From: Zygnema cylindricum
Lineage: Eukaryota > Streptophyta > Zygnematophyceae > Zygnematales > Zygnemataceae
Length of the DNA: 64,000 nucleotides
Assembly: GCA_037447655.1 (NCBI GenBank)
Contig: JBBHKE010001784.1
Location: forward strand, 184,001-248,000
Direction: 5' to 3'
Part shown: in pieces, positions 33,599 through 45,796 of the stretch
Position numbering within the stretch: position 1 is the stretch's first letter
How the letters are laid out: every line of letters begins with the position of its first letter
Position numbers and translations under genes: made by a program
Notes under the pieces: model-generated
Databases searched by the model: none
What the model saw: only the letters and a program-made list of their open reading frames with translations
Told to the model about the DNA's origin: nothing

Positions 33599-35117
33599 TG
33601 GGATCTCAGCCCGATTATCAAAACCCACCCCCTTTTCCCGGCCAGATGGGGAAAGGAAGGGGGAGGGGGTATCCATTTCACCTTCCCATGCATTCATTTC
33701 CATTTTCGGTCCTATTATCTCCTATGCTTTGCATACATGTGCATCCATTTCCATTTTCGGTCCAATTATCTCCTATGCTTTGCATACATGTATATGGGAG
33801 GGATAAGGGGCAGAAATGGGTATTATCAAGATTACGGGAAGCATCCGCATTTGAGGTTATTTGGAGGACTCCGGTACAGACTATTTCTAGCGGCAAGCCT
33901 TATTCTTATGTTTCCCAAGCACGCTCCACGGTTGTCAAGCTCCTGTGCGTTTTCGGCACGCCTGTATTTACCCATGATTTTTCGGGCCTCTCTCTATTCC
34001 GTACGGTCATCAGAGTACAGGAAGGGGGTACACCAATCCAAACAAGATTTTAGTATTTCTTGAACTGAGCAGAACGCACTTTATTTCACGCCTAACAGAG
34101 GCCGGACAACAAAGTTTTTCCGCTTCAAAGATTACAATTCTGTTACATGCGACAAGTTGCCACCAGCCCTAGTGGTGGGTACATTGTGGAACGCCAAGCA
34201 ACTTTTCGGATTGCCCTCTACATTAAGGTGTTAAATGTCAGTAGATATTCAGATCAGGTTCAACTGACTCTTAGTCAATTAATTACATCAAATCAAAGTT
34301 TGGGGTTTCCGCGTCATTTTTTCAGTACCTTCTCTTATAATAATGGAACGAATTTTCTCTTTCAGCAGCGGATTTAGCCGCAGTCAAGAGTATTGTTTTT
34401 TTCCCTAGGTGTAGTATGGCCTACTTTGTCTTATGTGAGCTCGATATCATTTGATTTCCGCTCATTGGCTCTTTGCATTGCTTTTGACGTTTAGACCTGC
34501 AACAGGACAAACTTGGTTATATAAGGCACTTGGGGCCGAAGAAGACAGGTTGCTTTATCAGTACTGTCTCTTGAGAAACCCCCAAAAATTCCAAACAAAC
34601 CTTCTTTGGAGAATCTTTGTTTAAGGTGTTTTTTGACTCTATTGCCATCTTGGTTTGGAATCTGTTTTTTGTGGAGATCATATTCGAGCACATAGTTGGC
34701 ACTATCCATCCATTTGGTGATTTTTGATTTTTTGTTGTTTAAAACCGAGAAGTGTCCAATCGGTCACGAGCTGCGGACACCGAGTAGTGAAGGAGGATCA
34801 TACCCGTGTTCTGTACCACAGGGAGAGGTTTCGCCTTATCTCTCTATCATGGTTGATTGTCGAGGTATGTTGAGCTTGCTTCGTTGTTTTCCTTAATTTT
34901 ATCTTTTATTCTCTTTTCTGGGGCAAGGTGATATTCTTAAATCTGGAACGGCCCATTCTATTTCTTTCCTATATTTCTAGGTGGGAGTTCATTTATGTCT
35001 TCTTTAGTAGTCTTTTTTGGTTTCGGCAGCGTTTGGCCGGAGTGGGCTGCTATCACTCCCTAGATCAGAACAGTGGGTTTGGAGGGAGCATTTGTTAAGA
35101 CTTCCACTAGTTAAGCA
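33599..35117 (+). repeat. Gypsy 3' LTR, 1,519 bp
   Basis: It begins TGGGATCTC after the purine tract and ends TTAAGCA, matching the end of the left LTR. TATATAA at 34518-34524 is a plausible promoter. An internal direct repeat of CATTTCCATTTTCGGTCC...CTATGCTTTGCATACATG occurs at 33,697-33,740 and 33,745-33,790. Open frames across it are incidental. Confidence 0.87.
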
Positions 35118-35410
35118 GAAAAATTGGGATCACAACCCGATTACCGAAACCCACCCCCTTTTCTCGCCCACATGTGGAAAGGAAGGGGGAGGGGATATCC
35201 TTTTCACCTTCCCATGCATTCATTTCCAGTTCTTGTCCAATTATCTCCTATGCTTCGCATGCATGTCTATGGGAGGGATAAGTGGCAGAAATGGGCATTA
35301 TCACCATCACAGGAAGCATCCGTATTTGGGGTTATTTGCAAGACTCCGATACAGACTATTTCTGGCGGCGGGCCTTATTCTTATGTTTCCGAGGCACGCT
35401 CGACAACCGA
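35118..35410 (+). repeat. Third, partial gypsy LTR start
   Basis: After the right LTR ends at 35117, a short AG-rich GAAAAAT is followed from 35125 by TGGGATCACAACC. That sequence matches the first ~300 bp of the LTR (33599-33930) up to about 35,410. It therefore looks like another LTR start with a remnant of a purine tract before it. Confidence 0.8.
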
Positions 35411-35689
35411 GGAAAGAAGCTTGCACTCGTAAAGCCACCGATAAACGTTGACGATTAAAAGAAGTAAACATCGAAACAAGAGGGCTATAAGGTTCTCGAA
35501 GCTCCAAGGAGTACTGGCCACAAGCACGGAGAAATTCGTTCAAAGCAACACCAAAACAAACGAAGATCTCGACTGCCTTCGGAATGAAGTCATTCATAGC
35601 ATCTCGGTGAGAATAATCACGCTCCTACTTCTTAGCCGCGTCACGGGCGGCCACTCTAAGATGCTAAGCCGCTAGTCTAATGATCGTAT

Positions 35690-36660
35690 CGGTAGGGTTC
35701 GCCGAAACAATGTCAAGAAATATTCGACGTGCACCATCAGGTAGTACAATATCAATCCGTCGCAAAGGAATAATATGGGAAACCTTCCGACAAACAGAAA
35801 ATCCCCCATCAAAAGCGATAGTTGCAATGGTGTCACGAATGGTGTTGTGCCCTTGAATCAACTTGCCGCCATAGGAGCATCGAAGCAACTAGATGTTGTC
35901 GGGCTCAAGGACACGGTCACACAGCAAACAAGAAAGCCAAGTAAAGGTGGATGAGGGAGGCCAAGAATCCAAGGGCCATGGTCAATTGAGCACGCGTGAA
36001 ATGGAGGTGGATAAAATGGGTGTAAGCTAATATCCAAGCTCCTAAACTAGGTCCACCACAAGAGAGAAAGTATGCACGCAAAGAATCGAAGGGAATCGCC
36101 TCGAGAAGCTCGGTTTGAATGGCGGCCAACCTAGTCAGAACATAAGCAATTGATTTCGTAAAAAGGGTGGAAAGAACTGGCACATCCGTGACAACAACAG
36201 GAGGAAGAGAAATGACGCATCCAAAATAGACCATTGATAGGCAACACACCGTCCGAAACACGAGGGACAAGGGTAGCAAGAGGGTGTCAACCAAAAATCA
36301 AAAGACGATAGTGGAGGCAATAAGGCACCAACTTCCCAAATAGGCAGCGGGAGCATTGTTGATAGTATCCGCTAGCAGGAAGAGAAGCTTGAAGGCAGGC
36401 TGTAGGCCCAAACTCGCCATCAAAAGCCCCACGACCTAACTAACCGTGAAGAACGTCCATGAGGGGATCACCAAAGGTAAAAAGGGATGAGACAAACATT
36501 GGGGGGGGAGGGGAAGTGTGAGTAAGGTAGGAGGGGCGGTGGGGGAAACGCCGTGTCAAGAGAGCAAAAGCCACTTGGGCGTCAAAAAGGTTGGGAAGGT
36601 CGTCGAAGGTTGGGAAGGTCGTCCGCGTGGGAGAAATCTGTTCTAAGTGCAAAATCAAGA
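35690..36660 (-). pseudogene. LINE-like reverse-transcriptase ORF, C-terminal remnant
   Basis: Minus-strand pieces in three frames give AAYLGSWCLIASTIVF, then ELLEAIPFDSLRAYFLSCGG with GPSLGAWILAY and FTRAQLTMALG, then LRCSYGGKLIQGHNTIRD and RRIDIVLPDG with DIVSANPT. This series (a YLGSW block, a SGAW-like block, then C-x-GG-x-x-I-x-x-HN-x-x-RD and a DIV block) matches the C-terminal part of non-LTR retrotransposon polyproteins seen in plants and algae. The call comes from memory of the pattern, without a search. Frameshifts near 35,890 and 36,300 and the missing RT core show a dead fragment. Confidence 0.6.
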
Positions 36661-37055
36661 AATTGGGTCACAAAAAAATCCAAACCAAACAGGCAACCCC
36701 GCACACGAATGCCAACGCATGGGGGAGTAGTCTAAAAACAAGATAGGGAGTAAAAGGGGGGATATCACAAGGGGACCAAACAACACACTAGAAGGGTTGG
36801 ACAGAAATGATCTGCCAAATGATCCTTGAAAAATCTACTAGTCGACATGATTTGATCCAAAGCGAGGGTGAACAGGGGTAGGATGCGATGCTAAGGAGGG
36901 TTTGGTGGGAGAGGGAAGAGGAGTGAAACAGTGGTGACCTAGGAGAAGAGATGGGGATGATTTGCCAAGGAAAGGAGTGAGAGGAAGTGGAAGGAATTTG
37001 ATGCAGGGTAGGGGGAGGGGGAGGTGTGGTGATGGGGGTGGGTGATAAGATACTA
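36661..37055. other. Non-coding, G-rich part
   Basis: No gene. The plus strand is purine-rich (GGGAGAGGGAAGAGG type) between 36,880 and 37,045. It may be further degraded LINE sequence, but no motif supports this. Confidence 0.4.
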
Positions 37056-37254
37056 CACCGCGAATCGTTATTAGCGTTATACTCTCTATATCGGCACATC
37101 AAAATTTTGACATTAATACCTTCGATAGAATAAACTACACTATTTAAGGTCGTGGACCATTATCTGCCACGACTCCTAGCACTAAATTAGAGTGAATGAA
37201 GCTAATTTCTTCTTTACACTAATAATTTCTCAACACTAATAATAATGCACGGTG
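37056..37254. mobile_element. MITE family 1, short copy
   Basis: The inverted ends are CACCGCGAATCGTTATTAGC at 37056 and, reversed, CACCGTGCATTATTATTAGTG at the right end (37254). Both are flanked by TA (37054-37055 and 37255-37256). Length 199 bp. It belongs to the family concentrated at 54-64 kb. Confidence 0.7.
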
Positions 37255-37256
37255 TA

Positions 37257-38163
37257 ATGAATACATCAACACTGACATATTGTCACACTCTCAAAAGACT
37301 TTCGATATGTTCGAAAATTGACTCCCTAAAAAATGAACTAACGTACAGACTAGTGTCTGCAAAAAGTAAAAAAGTTGTCATATGGTTACTTTGTACGCAG
37401 GTACATGGTACGCAAGTCAAGATTTGAAGATAACTTTGTCAGTATCAGATTATAGCTTGTGTGGCGCCAGTTAGTTTAGAACACGTGGCTAACAAACTCT
37501 ATATGGCACATCGACTCGATCCCGGTCTGTAGAGTTTGCCGTACAATTAGAGAAATGTATGATGAAACTTCAACCTAAGTAATAACCATGTATACAGACC
37601 AAAGACCACAGTTACAAAATCAACAGTCTATAAAAAAAATTGTCATATGAAGCTTACAAAAAAAACATTTTTACAAATGCAACATTGCCATTTTTAGCAC
37701 CACTATTTTTATTTACAATTCCATTTAGTAGACAACGATGTCATTTAAAATTGCAAGTCGACATACATGGAAAAGACATTTTATACATTTTTGTCATTCC
37801 TATCATATCTTGAAGTAAACAAGTAAACATTTGAAAATCAAGTTAATCAACTAGCTACAGCGAAAAGCCACAACAAAATTAACAACAATAATTCCAAATT
37901 TGTGGACAAGAAACAGAAATCCAACAGAATTGGAAATCAAAAATCAACAGATCTTCCCCAGGAAAAGTCTTTGATAATATTGACAACAAGTTGTCAGGTT
38001 TAATACAACAGTCATAAAAAATTGAAAACCCTGCCTTATGCGAATTTTGAAAAGGACAATCCGCTATATTATTCAAACCAACTACAAGAAAATAATTACA
38101 CCATGGTATATCTCATACACAATCTAATCACCCAACCTAAGACAACTGAACCTGTCCCTTGCA
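37257..38163. other. Intergenic, 3' flank of the phosphate symporter gene
   Basis: AT-rich, no supported gene. It includes the 3' untranslated region of the gene ending at 38164. No clear poly(A) signal could be singled out. Confidence 0.4.
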
Positions 38164-41100
38164 TTACATTCCTGTCAAAGTCGAATTGTACAACGATAAA
38201 GTAGAATTCTGAAGATTGGCCAAATTGACTGGGTTGATATAGGAAGAGGAACCGTACACGCTGGAGGATGTGTTATACATTTTAAGCTCCTGAAAAACAG
38301 CATTTAAACCGCCAGTCAAAATAACGGTTGGAATTAAAAAGAGTGATACTACAAATAGCCATAAAAAGACTAATTTGAGAAAAACTAAAAAAAAAAAAAG
38401 TTAAAACCCCAATAGAAGCGTCTCACACTCAATAAAAAACATTTTAGGGTTTATTATGAATCTTAACATAACTGAAATGAACAACCTATAATAATTTCGA
38501 ATAATTTTAAATATGGGTTAAACTAACAATAAACAAATTAAGCTCAAAATTGTAAGATAGTTGGTGATACACCGCGCAGAAATTACCACTGAACCAGGTA
38601 CAGAACCAGAAATGAAGTCAAAATTAATGTAGAATAAGAAAACTTACATTAAATAAGTTAACCACTGCCGTCGCATCTGTTGCATTGAGTTGTCTCAACA
38701 TACTGAGGGTCTCTGAGTAAAGAATTTTGTTGACAGCAATGATATTATCGGAAGCGAGCTTGTTAGGGCCAAACACACCAAAAGCAGTTAAAGCTCCACT
38801 GACAAAAGCTGCCACTATAAGAGTCACAACCCATCCAATGAAGGTCTGCAACAACAAAATAAATAAAATTTCAATAGGCCAATATATTGTAAGACTCAAA
38901 ATAGGTGAAACACTACTCTGGTTTTGGCAACAAATATCGTCACAAAAAGTTTTATTTCCAGCAGGAAGTGAAAAGATTAAACAAACGGAAAATTTAACAA
39001 GAAGTTGAATGCAGAGACTAATAACCCACAAACAAGAAAGGAATTATAACCAAATTAAGCGACACACGCATGTAAAAGGCTTAGACATTACTCACCCTTC
39101 CAATAACCCACCAGTTGACACCCTTAGCACCCTCAAATAATCCAATGGCAAGGATTGCTCCTGTAATTGTCTGAGTTGTTGAAATTGGGAGTCCTGCATC
39201 GTTTTCATAAATAGACTCAGTAATATGTCATCTGAATGGCATCAGAATACATCCATATGAGATTAGACAAACCACCAAAGAGCACAAAAAGTGTGAGATG
39301 CACCCGAGGTTTTGAGAACACTTACCAAAACGGGAAGCCACAAGGACCACGGTTGCAGTAGCAAGTTCAGCAGAGAAACCACGAGTGTTAGTCATTTTAG
39401 CGACTTTCACTCCAAGCACCTTCATGATATGATATCCATAGGTTGCCAAACCAATAACGATACCCGTACCACCTGGAGGTAAAACCAAAAAAAACATTGT
39501 ACATAATAGCCCTACTGTTTAGGAGCGTGCAAAAATACCTTAGAAGGAAACGATACAATAATTACATAAAAAGAGTTATTAATACCATGGTGTAAATATC
39601 AAATATGAAGTATCTGAGTTCCAAGACATTCGACATGCAAAATCTTCGTACAAGGGAAATGAGAGGAGCATTCACGCTGCAACATGAAAATGAGGCCAGA
39701 AGACGTCTAAAGTGTTAAAACCCTGAAGTACTTACCCATAGCGTAAATCCACAAGGGCACCTTGGTTGATTTGGTAGGAGTTTGCCTGGTCTGCCATATA
39801 GAGTACACAGCTGCGTAAGGCCCGACTGCATTAGCAACATCATTTGCTCCATGAGCAAAAGACATCACCATGGCACTGAAGACCTGCAACCTCCAGAACC
39901 TTTCATCAGGTGAAAAGTGGACCAGAACGTCTTCTTCGGTAGAAAAAAGAAACGGGCAAGAGCAAAATGCATAAATTTTTGAGAGCCCATCGTGCTTTAC
40001 CTGGAGGTAACGAAAAAGTCGCTCTGTCTTGTAGTCAAACACCTCAGCATGTTCCCAGACGGCAAATACGGCATCATCCTTCTCGATAGTGTCATGGACT
40101 TTGTAGGTAGATCCCTGAGATATACACCAATTACCAAAATATCCACTAAGTCTCCAAATATGGTCACCTTTTCAACTCAAAATCACTGAAATGATAACCA
40201 ATAACCAGCACGAAGAAATACTTACATGGAGAACAACTTTGGCCAATGGATTCCTCAGAAGTACTCTTCCAGCGGTGGTATTATCAGCCCAGTCATTAAT
40301 TGACTTGGCCCTAGTTTCCCACCAGCTGTCCTCCCCTGTAAACAGAAAAAACATAATTGACAAATGTTCTTTGTCAATAACAGGTTAATACCATTCTAGC
40401 TTACCCTGTTCAGAAATGATATGCTTCAGAAAGGACATAAAAGATTTGAATAGTGCTCACTGATGCCATTGGCCATATCGATATCAGAAATAGCCGTTGC
40501 CTTGCCCTCCTCAGAAGATTTCATCCTGAAAGAAATCACAGAAGGTAAAAGGTAGTCAGACTTATTTCGTTCGACGGAGTAGTGTAAAAACGTACATCTG
40601 ATAAGAAACGGCAGCAATGCATTAAAGGATTTTATAAGGATGGGAAAGTTGAATTAGCATAAAAAAAACTTACATGTCGTCATCATCCTTGGAAGCCAGC
40701 TTCGAAAGGAAGGGCATCACAAAGATAGCAGTCAAGATCCCAAATCCTACCCCTATGGGGGCAGAAATGTAACATGCTTTATCATCAGCAATCTGACCAC
40801 TAGCTGAAGAGCCCCAACTAAGATTCTTGTTTCCTGTTTGAATGATGAAGAGAATGATCACAAAGAACATAATAGCCACCAAGATAGGGAGTAGCTGCAA
40901 CACCACGAACCGTTACCACGTTAAAAAGAAGTTAAAATTTCCAGCAATATTCTCGGTCATAATTGAACATGTTGAAAAATACCAACAAAAACTTAAGAGC
41001 AGAGGTGGGAAAAAAGGAGAAACTTACGAAAAAGGCACGCCTGAAGCTGTCCTTGGAGCGGAGAACAAAGGTCCGAATGAATCCGAATACGAGAAAAACG

Positions 41101-42636
41101 CCGATGCCGGCGAACACAGGAGAGAAAATCCACGATAACACTATGGAAATCATACCCTTGACGTAGGGGAAGTCGTAATCACTGCTATAATCGTACCATA
41201 TAACAGCATCTGAACCACGAATGACCATAGCCATACCCACAATGGCTCCGACTGCAAAAATAATACCATCGATATGGCCGGGTTGAGACAAATATCAAAA
41301 CGTTATCGAAGAAACCAGCAAATTCCAGGTTATATCCTTGATGCAGAGGAAACTTAGAGCCAGAGAATATGCTAATAACAAAGAAACTTCATTTGAACTA
41401 AAGCTTACCTGTCGTGTGCGTAGTCGAAACTGGGAGCTCTAAATGGCAGGCAAGGTTATCCCAGAAGGCAGCAGTAATCATCACGCATAAAAATCCGTAC
41501 ATGAGGAGGTCTGGGAATCAAATAACAAAGTACAACGAAGAAGTGTTACCTGCAATGGTAAGTTTATACTAGAAAGACAATGCTGATAAAAAGAATAAGA
41601 AACTGGCAAAACGTTTTCACAAAAGAGCCACAAAATATTGAGGAAACCTGTGAAACATATAAAACTCGACCCATAAGGAGACCGAGACCATATCTTCTCA
41701 GGAAAATAAAATTGTCTTTAATGTATGAGATGACGTCACTAACCTGGTGTGCCGTTAAAGAATTTGATGTCAGCAATTCCACTTTTGATAGTGGAAGTGA
41801 CTCCAGCCCCTAGTCCAATAGCTCCAGAAAACTCCATTACAGCCGCAATACAACAGGCCTGAAAGACAGTAATAGCTTTCGCGCCGACAGAGGAACCGAA
41901 GGAATTTGCCTTGAAATACAGAGGAACAATAAGAGAGCAAAAGGGAAATCAGTTACTACCGCTCCAGAACACATATAATTCCCTTTCTGACTAGCATAAA
42001 ACCCAGTCTTCATTTTTGCCAAAATTATCTTCCTTTATCCAAAACAGCAGCAATAAATAATATTATCTTGAGAGCAAGATAGGACTAGGACTGATATCGT
42101 ACGAACGTTCTGCAACCAAATGCTGAAACAATTCTTTCATTAATGACTGACAAAAAAGGGAATCACGCCCCAAACCCCTAAACTCTACATGACACAAAAG
42201 GTATTCGAGAAAAAGGTTTTTCAGTTAATGATACAAAAGACAATAGACAAGTAAAATTAAAGAATCATTTCTTTGAGACCAAATATTGACGACATTCCAT
42301 GACTTAAAAAGAAAACAAAGACTAATTAGAATAACTATCGTAACTGAGGGAGTTAATTCCTTCAGAGACTTACACAGACCTAAAAAAAGTACACGAACAA
42401 AAAAGAAAAAGAATTCAAAACCATTCACTAATCCTTCCACTCAAACAAATACAATAGTAGACATCACAGGGGAAAAGACCATGAAAAAATTCATTGTAGG
42501 AACAATAAGTTGGAAAGAAATCAATTTAAAGAGATAAAATACGTACCACATCATTTGCTCCGATACCAAACGCACAAATGAAAGAGAAAATAGTACCAAG
42601 AGCAAAGATCCACGTGTACTGATCATAGTGCTCCAT
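38164..42636 (-). CDS. PHO4/PiT-family (PTB-type) sodium-phosphate symporter, 13 exons
   Basis: Predicted plasma-membrane inorganic phosphate importer, probably Na+-coupled like algal PTB and animal PiT (SLC20) proteins. Exons (reading order): 42636-42547, 41909-41744, 41510-41409, 41251-41028, 40894-40674, 40525-40461, 40335-40226, 40114-40001, 39883-39736, 39472-39326, 39193-39096, 38845-38648, 38289-38164. All introns are GT-AG (111-637 bp). The spliced frame is 1,809 bp, 602 aa, with no stop. The two family signatures appear twice, as expected for the internal repeat: GANDVANSFGSSVG (26-39) with PVSTTHT (112-118), and GANDVANAVGP (376-386) with PISTTQT (465-471). The central loop (about 262-364) is charged and contains DDDD. 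The start ATG has a good context (GCCATGG). The C-terminal tail has four N-glycosylation sequons (N549, N567, N589, N596), fitting an external C-terminus. Confidence 0.95.
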
Positions 42637-43000
42637 GGCTGTCTTAGCTAAACCTTCTCTGAGAACTGATGAACACAGAAGTGAAGAGAATAAAATAAAA
42701 ATAACTTTCGTAATCACAAATTGATCGACCTACAGACGACAGAATACGGAGAGGAGTAGCCAAAGAGTAGGGCTGGAAGCTCTACCTGGGGAACAACCTT
42801 AGAGAAAGAGGACGATTAGATGGAAGTCCGCATGCTATATATCAAAACTTTCAAACTGACCTAAAAAAAAAAAAAAACGGTACAGCTTGCCCGAGACGGC
42901 GGGCTGACCGCCAAACAAAATGATGGAGAGCAGGGAATATTCCACTGTAGCGGCTGCAGTTTTTTTTTTCGGTTGATTTTAATTTACTTTGTTTCGTCTT
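42637..43000. other. 5' flank of the phosphate symporter gene
   Basis: Upstream region of the minus-strand gene. It contains A/T homopolymers at 42865-42878 and 42960-42969 and a locally GC-rich patch near 42,885-42,912. No TATA box at a convincing distance. Confidence 0.35.
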
Positions 43001-44829
43001 TTGGCTGTTTCTATTCGCTGGTTTTGCTGCGGGCGATCCTCCCACTGCCCGTGGAGTCGGGCAGGTTGAAATCTTGTGGACGGGGACTGGTCGGTGCTAA
43101 ACGACGGAAAAAAAAGCGCCAGCCGCCACGGGCGACTATCTCGTTTGCGTTAAAAGGAAAAAAGGGGGCGGGCAGGAAAAAAACAAGTGCGCAAATTGTA
43201 CCAATTCTGTACCGGCTTTCGGATTTGCGGATCTTCGGGTACAGAAAGGTATCCAGAGAATAACATTCCATTTTGAATGGTAGAAAACAAGGGCGCCTAC
43301 AAAAAAAGTTGGTTACGCTACGGAAAGAATAGGAACAAAACAAACACAACAACCAGTACAATTGTGAAGCTCCGCACCGACATTTGGCTTGGACGCGTTA
43401 AACACCCTTAATTCCCATTGGTTCAAACTACAACCTTCGCCAGAACAATACAGCACACAACAGTACAGTACAGTACCGCAGCCGCCGTTTGAGACGATGG
43501 GGTTTGTTCCCGAGAGAAAAAAAAAAGTGCGGGCAGGGAAAAAAAAGTTGCGAAAACTGCATCCTTTATCAGATTTTGGAATTTGGGAATCGTCAGGGTT
43601 ACCACTTACCAGTACAATTGAATGGTTAAAAAAAACCACTTTTGTGTTTGAACCAAGAGTTATATTCAATCGAGGACAAATATCGTGTGGTAATCCGAGA
43701 CACGGAACGTCGTTGAACACCGTTAGTGGCCAAGTCTAGTGCCACAATTTCCACCGATGTGGACAATTGAACGGTCGAGATCTATTTCATCGATAAGTAT
43801 ATTCCTTGTCCTCAGATAAACGTGACTAATGAATGGGTCAGCCATCAACCCTTTTTTTTTTGCATGTCAGATTCTAATCAGAAACACAAATAATATCTTC
43901 TTTTCTGATTTTGCCACATCGCAGTTAATCAATGACAGATATGTACAGTACTACTGTACGGTTCTGTACTGCACCGCTTATAAGTTGTCGGCTAGTCCTG
44001 TCCTTATTAGCCGCGTCGACATCCTGTTTGTTTGGGAAGATTGCAGGGTACAAACGACACCGATATCCAGATTCCGAATGAAACTTATAGAACTTTTGCT
44101 GGCCACATTCGCACAGTACGGCCGCCAAAAAGGTACTGTACTGACAAGCCCTCGGCGCAACAAATCATACATCAATACGGTTAAAAAAAGGCCACGCAAC
44201 ATGACACGCGCCATTCACGTCTGTGTGAGCGGCGGTGTTTTGTACAAATCATATGCCTGCATGGCAAAGTATTCGCTTCGTGCGCGACTGACAAGCCGAT
44301 GCACGGGATATCAGTTCTAGCCAAAGCGGATCAGTTAGGGTACTTTCGCATGTAATCGAAACTTAGTTGTTTTTTAGCGAAGATTCTCCGTACAATTTTC
44401 AGAGCATTCGGATGTAAACGCAAATAACTTTTTACTTAAAAAAGTGACTTACGTAGACGTGTACGAAACAATGTGACAGATGAAGTAGTACACAAAATGA
44501 GGCGAAACTTCCACTCGGCTTCAATTTGAGGCGTCTCTCCGCACGCTATACAATTTTTGTGACTTCGAAATGTCTGTACGCCACATTGTCGGCGTGTCGA
44601 AACCCTAAAATACCTTTCGCTGTCGCACAGAAATGCGGTTTCGTTTTTCGTCTTCCCACTTGCCGACAGGTGCCCAGTGTTTTTCCTACGTCGTATGTGT
44701 GAAGACACGTGTGTTTGAGAGAGGGGGTTTACGACAACCCCTGGACGAAAATAAGTGCACGGAAAACAGTACGCACAGGCTGGAAACTTGCAGTGTGTTT
44801 TTTTTTTGGGTACTCCGCGCACAAATAAT
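43001..44829. other. Intergenic with a diverged internal duplication
   Basis: No supported gene. Two related segments, about 43,140-43,275 and 43,515-43,635, share a (A)n-GTGCGGGCAGG-(A)n type block, a GCGCAAA/GCGAAAA block and a TTGAATGGT end. Many open frames exist on both strands but none has a motif or splice support. Confidence 0.4.
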
Positions 44830-45080
44830 GGCCGCTTCTCCATCAGGCGCCGACAGCAATCGTACGGAAACGTTTACTACCAGTAAAATTTGGTTCACTT
44901 CTCCATCCGGTCGTGTCAGCAAGGAGTCAATCGTGGACGTGCTTTCCTTCGTGTCAGCAAGGAGTCAATCGTGGACGTGCTTTCCTTCGATTGGATGCAC
45001 GTAGATTTCTCTTCTGACGGCAAGCGTCGTCAAAGATTCCAAAAGCGAAATATCTAAACTAGTATCCGTACAACCAGCCG
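44830..45080. repeat. Dispersed repeat, related to 5,930-6,190
   Basis: Shares ordered blocks with the left flank of Copia A (CTTCTCCATCAGGCGC, CAATCGTACGGAAACGTTTA, TTCACTTCTCCATC, AAAGATTCCAAAAGC). Further weak similarity to 12,990-13,150 continues at 45,610-45,790. Confidence 0.65.
44913..44988. repeat. Perfect 38-bp tandem duplication
   Basis: The unit beginning GTGTCAGCAAGGAGTC occurs at 44913-44950 and 44951-44988 without differences. Confidence 0.95.
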
Positions 45081-45796
45081 CTTTGTCGTTGTTTCAACGG
45101 TTTTATATCTGTCGAAAATAAATGGATGTACAGACGTACACAGATGTACCATTGGAACGTTCATGTTTCATCGATGTACCAGCTGTCTTTTTGAATCCAT
45201 GGCTCCGATTTAACGTTTTTACTTTGAAACCTTGCTGCGTCCGCCTCTAACGTGAATCAAAGCGGCCGCCTTTTGTGCATACGTCTTTCACGCCCTGGAA
45301 TCCTTTCACCTGCAAAATATATCGGAACTTTATATATCGGAACCATATCGGAACTTTGAAGACAGCAGGTGCAACAAATTCCGGTTGACGATGAATGGTG
45401 GTGGAGGCGACACGACACATTCTTCAACAAACTTTTTTTGTGGTTTTTGTCGTTTCTGATTTCCGCCTGTCTGAAGACGCATGGCTTGTACTTCACCTTT
45501 CCACGCTTCAACGTTTTACACGTCCGGTGATTGGCTACTCTCCTCCTAAGGAGAGTAATTAATCACTTGACGACGTGACCTCTTGCTTCGAAAAGTCATA
45601 ATCGGACGGTTGATGTTATTGCCCAAAAGTTTGAAGAATCTTAACGCGCCGACAGTAATCATGTTTGTAGTAAAAAAAAAAAAAACAGTACGGCACTGTA
45701 CGGAATGAGATGGATGTGTACGAAAATGCAACTTTTCCGGTAGACAACCCCATTTTTTGCCTGATGGAGGTTCACCCTAATTGAAAAAAAACTTCC
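45081..45796. other. Intergenic, no gene
   Basis: Only short frames. A small direct repeat of TATATCGGAAC occurs near 45,320-45,350, and an A-run lies at 45,670-45,684. Confidence 0.4.

Larger units (their letters stand above)
22811..35117 (+). mobile_element. Decayed Ty3/gypsy-type LTR retrotransposon, ~12.3 kb
   Basis: The left LTR (22811-23881, truncated at its 5' end by Copia C) and right LTR (33599-35117) are direct repeats. Between them, on the plus strand, are a degenerate gag with a zinc-knuckle remnant (about 27.1 kb), protease remnant (28.67 kb), RT (30.6-31.3 kb), RNase H (31.6-32.0 kb) and integrase (32.4-33.3 kb). The PR-RT-RH-INT order identifies a gypsy-type element. A polypurine tract lies immediately before the right LTR. 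Stops and shifts are frequent throughout. Confidence 0.88.

Noticed and set aside
33578-35597. Open frames of 96-161 codons in the gypsy LTR
   Set aside because: They lie within the LTR and its partial third copy, are present in several frames and have no motif.
44436-45004. Frames of 135 and 123 codons on opposite strands
   Set aside because: They overlap a dispersed repeat and a 38-bp duplication, and no domain is visible.
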